A stretch of 17,119 nt of DNA from an uncultured Clostridia bacterium (GCA_947629855.1 CANRFI010000025.1:1-17119), one strand, 5' to 3'; shown: positions 8,039 to 15,731, counted from the stretch's first letter. Notes: generated by a model not told the origin, from the letters alone. Translations and numbers: made by a program.

Positions 8039-8989
8039 ATGGTAGTAGTTAGCATTTTATCAATTTTAATATTGTTGATTATCGCAATATTAATCTTAGG
8101 AGGAAGTAGCCAAAGAAAGGCATATCGTAGACAGGAGAAACAAAGAAAGCAGGAAGAAAAAAACGCGAAAAAGCAAATGAAAAGTAAGTCTAAGAAAAAG
8201 AAGAAGGAAGACTATGTTGACATTTTAAATAGAGCATATAGTGAAGATAGTAGAACGACAGAAGAAAAAAAGCAAGATATACTTGAGGAAGAGGAAAATA
8301 GCAAAAAAAGTTTATTAGAAAACGAATTAGATGATGAAAATCTATTGGATGACGAAGATGATGATTTAAATTTAGGTGATGAAAATCTATTAGATGATGA
8401 AGATGACGATTTAAGTTTAGATAACGACAATCTATTAGATGACGAAGATGACGATTTAAATTTAGATAACGACAATCTATTAGATGACGAAGATGATGAT
8501 TTAAATTTAGATAACGACAATCTATTAGATGACGAAGATGATGATTTAAATTTAGACGACGAAAACCTATTAGATGATGAAGATGACGAATTAGAAGATA
8601 CAACTGTAGAAGTAGGAATTGATGATAAACTAGATCAATATATTAAGGAAGCACAAGCAAATGATATAGGTTATTTAAATGGAAATGACGAAGAAAATGA
8701 AGAAGATGATGATGAAGAAACAGATTTTGAACCTGAAAATTCTTCAAAAGAAGAAGACACAGGAGATTTCTTTATAGATAGTGAAGAAGAAAATCTTTTA
8801 AAAGAGGAAAAACCAAAAAAGACAACAACAACTAAAAAGGCAAGTACATCAAAATCAAAATCAACTACAAAAGGAAAAAGTAAAACAACAAAAACAGCAA
8901 CAAAAACAACAAAAAAGTCACCTACAAAAACAACAAAGAAAAGCGAAACCAAGAAAAAAACAAACAATCGGAAAAAAGAAAGAGAATAA
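8039..8989 (+). CDS. Membrane-anchored acidic-repeat protein with basic C-terminal tail, function unknown
   Basis: I do not recognise a family. The protein (316 residues as read without a shift) opens with one membrane helix (about 3-22, ILSILILLIIAILIL), then a Lys/Arg/Gln-rich segment (27-60) on the presumed cytoplasmic side. A highly acidic part built from 15-residue repeats of the NLLDDEDDDLNLDND type spans residues 101-187, with a further acidic stretch to about 255. The end is a Lys/Thr/Ser-rich tail resembling histone H1-like tails. The charge split suggests a scaffold or nucleic-acid/polycation binder, but that is guesswork. The ribosome site AAGGAAGGGAG (8020-8030) supports ATG 8039. 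Codon 311 is the only in-frame CGG outside the clear frameshift sites, and it too is followed by A (C8969). If shifted, the tail becomes GKKKENK with TAA at 8991-8993, directly abutting the next ATG at 8994. Confidence 0.75.
   Translation: MVVVSILSILILLIIAILILGGSSQRKAYRRQEKQRKQEEKNAKKQMKSKSKKKKKEDYVDILNRAYSEDSRTTEEKKQDILEEEENSKKSLLENELDDENLLDDEDDDLNLGDENLLDDEDDDLSLDNDNLLDDEDDDLNLDNDNLLDDEDDDLNLDNDNLLDDEDDDLNLDDENLLDDEDDELEDTTVEVGIDDKLDQYIKEAQANDIGYLNGNDEENEEDDDEETDFEPENSSKEEDTGDFFIDSEEENLLKEEKPKKTTTTKKASTSKSKSTTKGKSKTTKTATKTTKKSPTKTTKKSETKKKTNNRKKERE
8339..8599 (+). repeat. 45-bp in-frame tandem repeat, about 5.8 copies
   Basis: Five complete 45-bp units plus a partial sixth encode NLLDDEDDDLNLDND-type repeats. 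The copies differ mainly by silent GAT/GAC and GAA/GAC changes. Near-identity suggests recent expansion by slippage or unequal recombination, so copy number may vary between strains. Confidence 0.9.
8969..8972 (+). other. Possible CGGA +1 recoding site 6 (acidic-repeat protein tail)
   Basis: In-frame CGG-A after AAT, seven codons before the frame-0 stop at 8987-8989. A shift would extend the protein to TAA 8991-8993, immediately before the next start. Both tails are Lys-rich, so the protein sequence alone does not decide it. Confidence 0.45.
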
Positions 8990-8993
8990 ATAA

Positions 8994-10242
8994 ATGAAAG
9001 TAATTGTAATTGGTGGAGGACCAAGTCGGAATGATGGCAGCAATTTCCGCAAGTCAATGTGGATATGAAGTTATTCTATTAGAAAAAACAGAAATGCTTG
9101 GTAAAAAATTATTAATAACAGGAAAAGGAAGATGTAATATTACATCTTCTTTAGGTATGGAGGGCTTTATTAAGAATACCCCAGGAAATGGTAAGTTTTT
9201 ATATAGTTGCTATAAAAATTTTACCAACCAAGATATTATACAATTTTTAAAAAAACAAGGATTAGAAGTAAAAGAAGAAAGAGGTAATAGGATTTTCCCA
9301 GTAACAGATAAATCAAAAGATGTATTAAACTGTTTTATGAAAAAATTAAAAGAATTAAATGTAGATATAAAATACAATACGCAAGTCAAAAAAATACTAA
9401 CAATAAAAACAAATAATGAAGTTAAAATAATAGGAGTTCAAACTAATAATGGAAAAATAGAAGCAGATAAGATAATATTGGCAACAGGAGGAAAAAGTTA
9501 TCCATTGACAGGTTCTAACGGAGACGGTTATAAACTAGCAAAAGAGTTAGGACATACTATACAAGAATTAAAACCTTCATTAGTACCATTAGAAACATAT
9601 TCAAAAGATGTATGTAAGGCTCTACAAGGATTAAGCCTAAAAAATGTGAAAATTAAATTAATAGATACAACAATCCAAAAAAGTATTTACGAAGATTTTG
9701 GAGAAATGTTATTTACTCATTTTGGTGTTTCAGGACCAATTATTTTAAGTGGTTCGTCACATCTAGTAAGATATAAAAATCTATCAAATATAATATTACA
9801 AATTGACCTAAAACCAGCATTATCTGAAAAGAAGTTAGAAGAAAGAATAATGAGAGATTTTGAAGAAGCAAAAAATAAACAATTTAAAAATAGTTTAAAC
9901 AAATTATTGCCACAAACAATGATACCAGTAATAATTGAAAAAAGTGGGATTTATCCAGCAAAAAAAGTAAATGAGATTACAAAAGAAGAAAGAAAAAAAC
10001 TAGTAACAATTTTAAAAAAGTTCGAGATAGGAATAAAAGGATTTAGACCAATAGAAGAGGCAATTATTACAAGTGGAGGAATTTCTGTAAAAGAAATTAA
10101 TCCAAAGACTATGCAATCCAAAAAAGTAAAAGGACTATATTTTGCAGGAGAAATAATTGATGTAGATGCTTACACAGGAGGATTTAATTTACAAATAGCA
10201 TATTCTACTGGATATACTGCTGGAATGTTGCAAGAAGAATAA
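8994..10242 (+). CDS. HI0933-family NAD(P)/FAD-dependent oxidoreductase (BaiN/RdsA-like), requires one CGGA +1 shift
   Basis: Flavoprotein of the HI0933 (YhiN/BaiN-like) family; physiological substrates are mostly unknown. The start ATG 8994 gives MKVIVIGGGPS, then codon 12 is CGG-A (C9027). Reading it as Gly completes the FAD dinucleotide-binding motif GGGPSG (7-12) and continues MMAAISASQCGYEVILLEK. Downstream are the family signature GKGRCNIT, the second nucleotide-binding segment LATGGKSYPLTGSNGDGY, and the C-terminal GLYFAGEIIDVDAYTGGFN. The reconstructed length is 415 residues, normal for the family. Unshifted reading stops at TGA 9066-9068 after 24 residues, so essentially no enzyme is made without recoding. 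An ATG at 9054 lies beyond the dinucleotide motif, and a start there would lose the FAD fold. The ribosome site is weak (GAAAGAGA), suggesting translational coupling to the preceding gene. yigZ follows 21 nt after the stop. Confidence 0.9.
9027..9030 (+). other. CGGA +1 recoding site 7 (Gly12 of the flavoprotein)
   Basis: In-frame CGG-A after AGT. Skipping C9027 yields the last glycine of the GxGxxG-type FAD-binding motif (GGGPS-G-MMAA). Confidence 0.9.
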
Positions 10243-10263
10243 TTAAAAAGGAGGGAAATAGAG

Positions 10264-10894
10264 ATGGAATTTATGACAATAAAAGAAGATACTAGAGCAG
10301 AAATTACAGAAAAAAAATCAAAATTCATTGCTCATCTATTTCCTGTAGAAAATGTAAATGAAGTAGAAGAAAAAATAAAATTAATAAAAAAGAAATACTA
10401 CGATGCAAGGCATAATTGCTTTGCATATAGAGTATTAGAAGAAAACTCAATTATAGAAAAATCGAGTGACGACGGTGAACCTTCACGGAACTGCAGGAGT
10501 ACCCATGTTAAATATTTTACAAAAAAATAATATTACAAATGTATTAATTATTGTAACAAGATATTTTGGAGGGATTTTACTTGGAACAGGAGGATTAGTT
10601 AGGAGCTATACAGAAGCACTTCAAAAAGCATTAGAAAATAGTACAAAAATTCAAAAGTGTCAAGGAATTGAGATATTAGTTGAGATAGACTATAATGAAT
10701 ATAGCAAATTCAAACATTACTGTAAAGAAAATAATATTTTGATAACAAATGTAAAATATAGTAGTTTAATTGTATGTAAAATAGAGTTAGAAGAAGAAAA
10801 AAAAGAAAAATTTAAGGAAGATTTTGAAACAAAAACAATCATTTTAAAAAATGCAAAAGAAATAAGTAAAAAATATATAACGAAAAGTATATGA
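10264..10894 (+). CDS. yigZ: YigZ/IMPACT family protein, requires one CGGA +1 shift
   Basis: Member of the YigZ/YvyE (IMPACT, UPF0029) family. These are small two-domain proteins related in part to ribosome-associated domains; the exact function is unresolved in bacteria. The N-terminal domain shows KFIAHLFPV and DARHNCFAYRV, then SSDDGEPS up to codon 74. Codon 75 is CGG-A (C10486); reading it as Gly gives the family hallmark SDDGEPSGTAGVPML and continues to IVTRYFGGILLGTGGLVRSY and a C-terminal ferredoxin-like domain. The total is 209 residues, the usual size. Unshifted reading ends at 10530 after 88 residues. The start ATG 10264 follows AAGGAGG (10248-10254) at a good distance. It is the last gene of the 6783-10894 cluster. 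Given the IMPACT relatives' links to translation, the recoding here is notable, but no functional tie is shown. Confidence 0.9.
10486..10489 (+). other. CGGA +1 recoding site 8 (Gly75 of YigZ)
   Basis: In-frame CGG-A after TCA. Skipping C10486 restores the family motif GEPS-G-TAGVP. Confidence 0.9.
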
Positions 10895-10939
10895 AAATAT
10901 CACTTTCATAAAATTTCTGGAAAATATTTCCAAAAATTA

Positions 10940-10968
10940 TTGCTTTTTCTCGAATAAATTATTATAAT
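10940..10968 (+). promoter_or_regulatory. Putative sigma-A-type promoter of spo0A
   Basis: TTGCTT (10940-10945), a 17-nt spacer and a perfect TATAAT (10963-10968), 41 nt before the spo0A ATG. TCTCGAA at 10948-10954 differs by one base from the Spo0A box core TGNCGAA, so autoregulation is conceivable but weakly supported. I see no convincing sigma-H promoter. Confidence 0.5.
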
Positions 10969-11009
10969 TACAAATGTGAAAATTTTACAAAAAATTTAGG
11001 AGGGAAAAA

Positions 11010-11829
11010 ATGAAAGAAAAACTTAGTATTTTAATTGCTGATGATAATCAAGATTTTAGTAATACACTACTTTCTTACATTAATCATCAAGAAGATATGG
11101 AGGTTATTGCTGTCGCAAAAGATGGAAATGAGGCAGTAGATATGATAACAAACACATTACCAGATGTTGTTCTATTGGATGTAATTATGCCACACTTAGA
11201 TGGATTAGGAGTATTAGAAAAAATAAATACAATAAAACCAGAAAACAGACCAACTTGTATAATGCTATCAGCAGTAGGTCAAGATAAAATAACACAAAAA
11301 GCGATTATAGCAGGAGCAGATTATTATGTTGTAAAACCATTTGACATTGAAGTTTTAATAAAAAGAATTAGAGAAATCAAATTCTTTAAACCAAGTCAGT
11401 TAGGGACGAATTTTATAAGTAGAGAACCTAAACAAAAGTACATAGACCTGCCAAATAATGAAGCAAAAAAAGAAGATAATTTAGAAGCATTAGTAACAAA
11501 CATCATTCATGAAGTTGGAGTACCAGCTCATATTAAAGGATATCAATATTTAAGAGAAGCAATTATGATGGTTGTAAATGATATTGATGTAATTAATCAA
11601 ATTACGAAAAGTTTATATCCTAAAATTGCCTTTAAATATAGCACTACTCCAAGTAGAGTAGAAAGAGCAATTCGCCATGCAATAGAAGTTGCGTGGCGGA
11701 AGAGGTCAACAAGAAGCAGTAGAGCAAATTTTTGGCTACACAATTTCTGCTAGCAAAGGAAAGCCAACAAATTCAGAATTTATTGCAATGATTGCAGATA
11801 AACTTAGATTAGAATTAAAATCTGCATAA
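11010..11829 (+). CDS. spo0A: Stage 0 sporulation protein A (Spo0A), requires one CGGA +1 shift
   Basis: Master response regulator of sporulation. The receiver domain (about 1-130) has the acidic pocket D11/D12, phospho-acceptor D57 in LLDVIMP, S87 and K109 in VVKPFD. After a linker, the C-terminal Spo0A DNA-binding domain begins near residue 160 ([22 protein letters not shown]) and includes the [17 protein letters not shown] recognition region. Codon 230 is CGG-A (C11697), directly after the Trp codon. Reading it as Gly gives [19 protein letters not shown] and a normal end ([21 protein letters not shown] 11827-11829), 272 residues in all. Without the shift the product is 247 residues with an unrelated tail from position 230, and would lose the last helices of the DNA-binding domain. 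ATG 11010 follows AGGAGGG (10998-11004). The gene has its own promoter and terminator. The usual clostridial neighbour spoIVB is not present in this window. Confidence 0.95.
11697..11700 (+). other. CGGA +1 recoding site 9 (Gly230 of Spo0A)
   Basis: In-frame CGG-A after TGG. Skipping C11697 restores the highly conserved VAW-G-RG segment of the Spo0A effector domain. Confidence 0.92.
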
Positions 11830-11837
11830 AAATGGTT

Positions 11838-11867
11838 AACACATCTATTTTGGATGTGTTTTTTTAA
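11838..11867 (+). terminator. Intrinsic terminator of spo0A
   Basis: An 8-bp stem (11838-11845 with 11853-11860, 7-nt loop) followed by a T-run, 8 nt after the stop codon reached only by shifted reading. The terminator position therefore supports the shifted stop as the true gene end. Confidence 0.85.
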
Positions 11868-11929
11868 TTGTCTATTTATAAAAAATTATTTAAATATAGC
11901 ACCTAAATCCGATAAATCCACATAAAAAT

Positions 11930-11958
11930 TTTACATATTTGTAATTTTATGTTATAAT
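11930..11958 (+). promoter_or_regulatory. Sigma-A-type promoter of the Ig-repeat/YkuD gene
   Basis: TTTACA (11930-11935), a 17-nt spacer and TATAAT (11953-11958), about 40 nt before the start codon. Close to consensus, so strong vegetative expression is expected. Confidence 0.7.
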
Positions 11959-11997
11959 ATATATATAGGAACAAAACAAAAGATAGGAGTGATGGTT

Positions 11998-14900
11998 ATG
12001 TTAAAAGATAAAAAGATAATAATTATGATTGCAGGTTGTATCATAACGATTATTTTATTTAGTTGTTTATTACTTACGCTCTCAACTCCAAAACAACAAG
12101 AGGATAACAAAATAAAACCACTAGAGCATACAATATATGGTTCCGAAAATGCAAATTCACCACAAGATAATTTAAACAGTAATTCTGATAAAAAACTTGA
12201 AGAAAATATAGAAGAACTCGGAAAAGACAATAAAGAAGAAGTTGAAGAAGAAGCCAAAGAAGAGGCTAAAGAAGAAGTTGAAGAAGAAGCCAAAGAAGAG
12301 GCTAAAGAAGAAGTTAAAGAAGAAGTCAAAGAAGAAGTCAAGGAAGAAGCCAAAGAAGACAATCAACAAGAAGCTAACGAAAACGAAGGCGATTATACAC
12401 ATGGAGTTACGCAAGAAGATATCGCACAAGATTCTATAGAAGAAATGCTAACAGAAGACGTAGTAGAAGAAATTTTTCCAGAAAATATAATTTTAAGTAA
12501 AGATAAAATTACATTAGATATGAACGAAAACAATCAAGAAACTTTGGAAGCAACTATTATTCCAGAAAATAGCAATACACAAAATGAAATTGCTTGGACA
12601 AGTAGTAACGAAGATGTAGTTAAAATAGATGAAAATGGAGTTTTAAATTATTTTAATAACGGAACAGCAATAATAAAAGCAACAACAACAAATGGAAAAG
12701 AAGCTATATGTGAAGTAATAGTACAAACAAGTCCACAAGATATAAACTTAAATGCAGAAAATGCAATAATAGAGAAAAATCATATAGGTAAGTTAGAAGC
12801 AATTATTGAACCAGAAAGTGCTAATATAAATACAAAAGTAGAATGGAAAAGTAGTAATGAAAATATAGCAACTGTTGATCAAGATGGAACCATAACATCT
12901 AAGAGGGAAGGAAATGTAACTATTATAGCAACAACAGAAAACGGTAAAGAAGCAAGTTGTGAATTATTAGTAGAAAAAGAGAAAATTTATCCAGAAAGTA
13001 TAGAGTTAAATAAAAACGAGGTAACTTTAGACTTAAGTAAAGATATAAAAGACAATTTATTTGCAATAATAAAACCAATTGATAGCAACACACAAAACAA
13101 TATTATTTGGCAAAGTAGTGATGATGAAATAGTACAAGTAGATCAAGATGGAAACTTAACAGGTATTAGTAATGGAACAGCAATGATAAAAGCAACAACA
13201 GAAAATGGTAAAGAAGCAATTTGTGAAATTACTGTACAAACAACACCTGAAGAAATAATTATGAATAAAACAAAAATAAATGAAACAATAGATGATGGAG
13301 AAATAGTAAAACAAAAATTAGAAGTAATTATAAGACCAAAAAATGTTAATATTAAAGATAAAGTATCTTGGACAAGTACAAATGAAGAAATTGCAACAGT
13401 AGCACAAGACGGAGAAGTAGAGATAAAAAAACCAGGAAGAGCAATAATTATAGCAACAACAGAAAATGGAAAATCAGTTAGATGTTCTGTCCTATGCAAT
13501 AAGTTAGCAATTTTACCAAAAGAATTAGAATTAAGCAAAGACCAATTAATATTAGATATGAGTATTAATAATCAAGATTACTTATCTGCAACAGTAATAC
13601 CAGCAAATAGTAATATGAAAAATAATATTATTTGGACAAGTAGTGATGAGGAAATAGTAAAAGTAAATCAAAATGGAAAAATAGAAGGAATCAAAAATGG
13701 TACAGCCATTATAACAGCAACAACAGAAAACGGAAAAAATAGCGAATGTAAAGTAATAGTACAAACAAGTCCAGAAAGAATAAGATTAAATACAAAAAAT
13801 GCTATAATAGAAAATAATCATACAGGAAAATTAGAAGTAGCCATTGACCCTGAAAGTGCTAATGTAGATACAAAAATAGAATGGATAAGCAGTAATGAAG
13901 AAATAGCAACAATTAGTCAAGACGGAATAATAACAGCTAAAAAAGAAGGAAATGTAACAATTACTGCAAGAACAGAAAATGGAAAAGAGGATACTTGTGA
14001 AATACTAGTAGAAAGAGAAAAAATTTATCCAGAAAGTATACAATTAAATAAAGCTACAACTGTATTAGACTTAAATGGAGTAAAACAAGAAAAATTAGTA
14101 GCTACTATAAATCCAAGTACTAGTAATATACAAAACAATATAGTATGGGCAAGTAGCAATACAAATATAGCAAGAGTAGATCAAAGTGGAAACATAGTAG
14201 GGGTTAGTGTAGGAACGGCAGTTATAACAGTAACAACTGGCAATGGAAAACAGGCAACATGTACAGTAACAGTAAAAAGAACAGAAATTGTTGCAACAAA
14301 AATAACATTAAATAAAACAATAGCAGCAATCGATGATAAAAGTAAAGAAGGATGGTATATAACATCAAAAGACAAAGAATATATTGATCATAAAAACAAA
14401 AAAGTACAGTTATCAGTAACAAGCTTTTACCCACCAAATGCAAATAATAAAAATATTATTTGGAGTGTACAAAGTGGTAATCAAATTGTAAAAGTTAATA
14501 AAAATGGAGAAGTTACAGGATTAAACGGAGGAATAGCAGTAGTAAGAGCAACCCTACAAGCAAATCCAAATGTATATGCAGAATGTACAGTATATGTTGT
14601 TCATAGCTTATATGAAAATGTAACATTAACAAAAAAAGTAAATGCTAGTGTACAAAATTCAAATGAAAAGGTTGAAGTAAAAAAAGGAACTACAGTTGAA
14701 CTATTAGGAGTAAAATATTATTATAGCGATAAAAAACTTCCAGTAAGATTGAAAAGTGGAAAAATAGTAGAAATAAACGTTAAAAATTTAAAATTCAAAA
14801 GTTATCATATTGATGATGCATATCCAAATGCAGTTTATGAAGAATATATAAATAATGGAGGCTTTACAAGTAAAACAGATTACTTATTATGGGTAAATCA

Positions 14901-15276
14901 AGGAACACAAAGAATAATGCTATTCAAGAAAAATAAAAACGGTGTATGGGAACTGAAAGAAATTCATGAGACTTCAACAGGAGATGTAGAGAACACTCAC
15001 GGTTCAACTGGAATTCACTTTGATTTTGAAATAAAAGATTTTGCTGTAGAAAATCCATCATTGGGAAATGCAATACATATGCAATGTATAAAATCAGGAA
15101 GATATTTTGGAAATACAGTACATATTGGTGGAATTCCAAAAGATAGCAGTGGACATCCATTACCATCTTCTCACGGTTGCCCTCACGTAACAGTTGCTGT
15201 AAGGAATAAACTTTATAATACTTATAATAAGGGTACACAAAACAAATTAGTTGGTTCAAGAGTAATTTATTTCTAA
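11998..15276 (+). CDS. Cell-wall protein: membrane anchor, E/K-rich spacer, eight Big_2-like Ig domains, C-terminal L,D-transpeptidase (YkuD)
   Basis: Predicted wall-modifying enzyme of 1092 residues. ATG 11998 is preferred because AGGAG (11985-11989) lies 8 nt upstream; GTG 11989 and ATG 11992 are too close to it. A short cytoplasmic start is followed by one membrane helix (about 8-27), then a low-complexity EEAKEE/EEVKEE spacer (about 80-120). Next are eight bacterial Ig-like group 2 domains of about 80-90 residues, each with versions of ATIIPENSN, I-x-WTSSNEDVVKVD, GTAIIKATTENGK and a Cys-bearing last strand (AICEV). The YkuD domain occupies about the last 200 residues, with HGSTGIHF and the catalytic SSHGCPH (Cys1061). 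L,D-transpeptidases form 3-3 peptidoglycan cross-links or attach proteins to the wall. The long Ig stalk would place the enzyme well into the wall (inference). It is monocistronic, with its own promoter and terminator, and has no in-frame CGG. Confidence 0.88.
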   Translation: MLKDKKIIIMIAGCIITIILFSCLLLTLSTPKQQEDNKIKPLEHTIYGSENANSPQDNLNSNSDKKLEENIEELGKDNKEEVEEEAKEEAKEEVEEEAKEEAKEEVKEEVKEEVKEEAKEDNQQEANENEGDYTHGVTQEDIAQDSIEEMLTEDVVEEIFPENIILSKDKITLDMNENNQETLEATIIPENSNTQNEIAWTSSNEDVVKIDENGVLNYFNNGTAIIKATTTNGKEAICEVIVQTSPQDINLNAENAIIEKNHIGKLEAIIEPESANINTKVEWKSSNENIATVDQDGTITSKREGNVTIIATTENGKEASCELLVEKEKIYPESIELNKNEVTLDLSKDIKDNLFAIIKPIDSNTQNNIIWQSSDDEIVQVDQDGNLTGISNGTAMIKATTENGKEAICEITVQTTPEEIIMNKTKINETIDDGEIVKQKLEVIIRPKNVNIKDKVSWTSTNEEIATVAQDGEVEIKKPGRAIIIATTENGKSVRCSVLCNKLAILPKELELSKDQLILDMSINNQDYLSATVIPANSNMKNNIIWTSSDEEIVKVNQNGKIEGIKNGTAIITATTENGKNSECKVIVQTSPERIRLNTKNAIIENNHTGKLEVAIDPESANVDTKIEWISSNEEIATISQDGIITAKKEGNVTITARTENGKEDTCEILVEREKIYPESIQLNKATTVLDLNGVKQEKLVATINPSTSNIQNNIVWASSNTNIARVDQSGNIVGVSVGTAVITVTTGNGKQATCTVTVKRTEIVATKITLNKTIAAIDDKSKEGWYITSKDKEYIDHKNKKVQLSVTSFYPPNANNKNIIWSVQSGNQIVKVNKNGEVTGLNGGIAVVRATLQANPNVYAECTVYVVHSLYENVTLTKKVNASVQNSNEKVEVKKGTTVELLGVKYYYSDKKLPVRLKSGKIVEINVKNLKFKSYHIDDAYPNAVYEEYINNGGFTSKTDYLLWVNQGTQRIMLFKKNKNGVWELKEIHETSTGDVENTHGSTGIHFDFEIKDFAVENPSLGNAIHMQCIKSGRYFGNTVHIGGIPKDSSGHPLPSSHGCPHVTVAVRNKLYNTYNKGTQNKLVGSRVIYF
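12237..12361 (+). repeat. Low-complexity E/K/A/V-rich coding repeat
   Basis: GAAGAAG-rich imperfect tandem repeats encode EEAKEEAKEEV-like charged spacer sequence in the YkuD protein. It probably forms a stiff helix between membrane and wall, and is prone to length change. Confidence 0.75.
12484..14278 (+). repeat. Tandem Ig-like domain repeats with a higher-order duplication
   Basis: Domains 1-3 and 5-7 correspond pairwise. For example, YPESIELNK (codons from about 12988) and YPESIQLNK (from about 14026) lie 1038 nt apart with long matching flanks. This indicates duplication of a four-domain block rather than only single-domain steps. Confidence 0.7.
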
Positions 15277-15280
15277 TAGA

Positions 15281-15319
15281 AAAAAAGTAGAGGTTTAGAA
15301 AATGAACTTCTACTTTTTT
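15281..15319 (+). terminator. Intrinsic terminator after the YkuD gene
   Basis: A stem of about 15 bp with one G-U pair (15281-15295 with about 15304-15318), rich in A on the left and T on the right, begins 5 nt after the stop codon. Confidence 0.85.
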
Positions 15320-15327
15320 GTATAACC

Positions 15328-15358
15328 TTGAAAAAAATGGAAAAACTTAAAATATAAA
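15328..15358 (+). promoter_or_regulatory. Weak candidate promoter before the 115-residue gene
   Basis: TTGAAA (15328-15333) and TATAAA (15353-15358) are separated by 19 nt, longer than ideal. A sporulation sigma factor might act here instead, but no clear sigma-E or sigma-K match was seen. Confidence 0.3.
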
Positions 15359-15383
15359 AGTAAAGTTTTCAAGGGAGGTAACC

Positions 15384-15731
15384 ATGGAGACAAGTAAAAT
15401 GAAAAATATGGTTGTATTAAAAAATTTACCATCTAATTTGGTAGAAGAAGCAATAGTTATTTTAAAATCTAACAAGAAAGTTAAAAAACTAGAAAAAATA
15501 GAAAAAAATAATAAAACTAATCAAAATGAGCCAAGTAGAAGAGAAAAAGATTATATCTTAAAAGAAGCGGAAATGTTAGTTTCAAGCTATATTTCAAAAG
15601 TAGAAAATAATACTCAACAAAAAACAATTAAAACAATAAAAAACAGTAAAAAATATGCAAGACTAAAAATATATTCATATTTATCAAGTGTAATTATGAT
15701 TATACAAGCGATATTATTAATTGCAAAATAA
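15384..15731 (+). CDS. Small membrane protein of unknown function upstream of spoIVFA/spoIVFB
   Basis: A 115-residue protein I do not recognise. It begins NMVVLKNLPSNLVEEAIVIL, a motif also seen in small uncharacterised clostridial proteins, then has a Lys/Glu/Asn-rich, probably coiled segment (about 30-90). It ends with one hydrophobic helix (about 96-113, YSYLSSVIMIIQAILLIA), suggesting a tail-anchored protein facing the cytoplasm. The start is well supported by GGGAGG (15373-15378) upstream of ATG 15384. The gene sits 52 nt before the SpoIVFA-like gene in the same orientation with no terminator between, so co-expression with the sporulation pair is likely and a role in that complex is possible (inference). 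Confidence 0.75.
   Translation: METSKMKNMVVLKNLPSNLVEEAIVILKSNKKVKKLEKIEKNNKTNQNEPSRREKDYILKEAEMLVSSYISKVENNTQQKTIKTIKNSKKYARLKIYSYLSSVIMIIQAILLIAK

Noticed and set aside
8190..8603. Minus-strand ORFs across the acidic repeat
   Set aside because: Repeat-driven antisense frames with skewed composition and no ribosome site.
9010..9030. RF2-like programmed +1 shift with upstream Shine-Dalgarno stimulator and slow stop codon
   Set aside because: No stop codon is at the shift site, no AGGGGG-like element lies at a fixed distance upstream, and the P-site codons vary too much for tRNA re-pairing.
6783..10894. Calling the broken genes pseudogenes
   Set aside because: All breaks have one identical form (extra C before GGA at a glycine). 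No other stop or indel is present in any of these genes, and the downstream frames remain well conserved to the normal family end.
10466..10894. Separate gene starting at ATG 10466
   Set aside because: The ATG is out of frame inside SSDDGEPS of YigZ, lacks a ribosome site, and its product is the second half of the same protein.
10890..10932. Terminator between yigZ and spo0A
   Set aside because: Two short hairpins (TATGAAA/TTTCATA at 10890-10910 and TGGAAA/TTTCCA at 10918-10932) lack a proper T-run and are AT-rich; not convincing.
12172..12439. Overlapping ORFs in the E/K-rich region on both strands
   Set aside because: They are by-products of GAA/GAG/AAG-rich low-complexity coding sequence of the YkuD protein.
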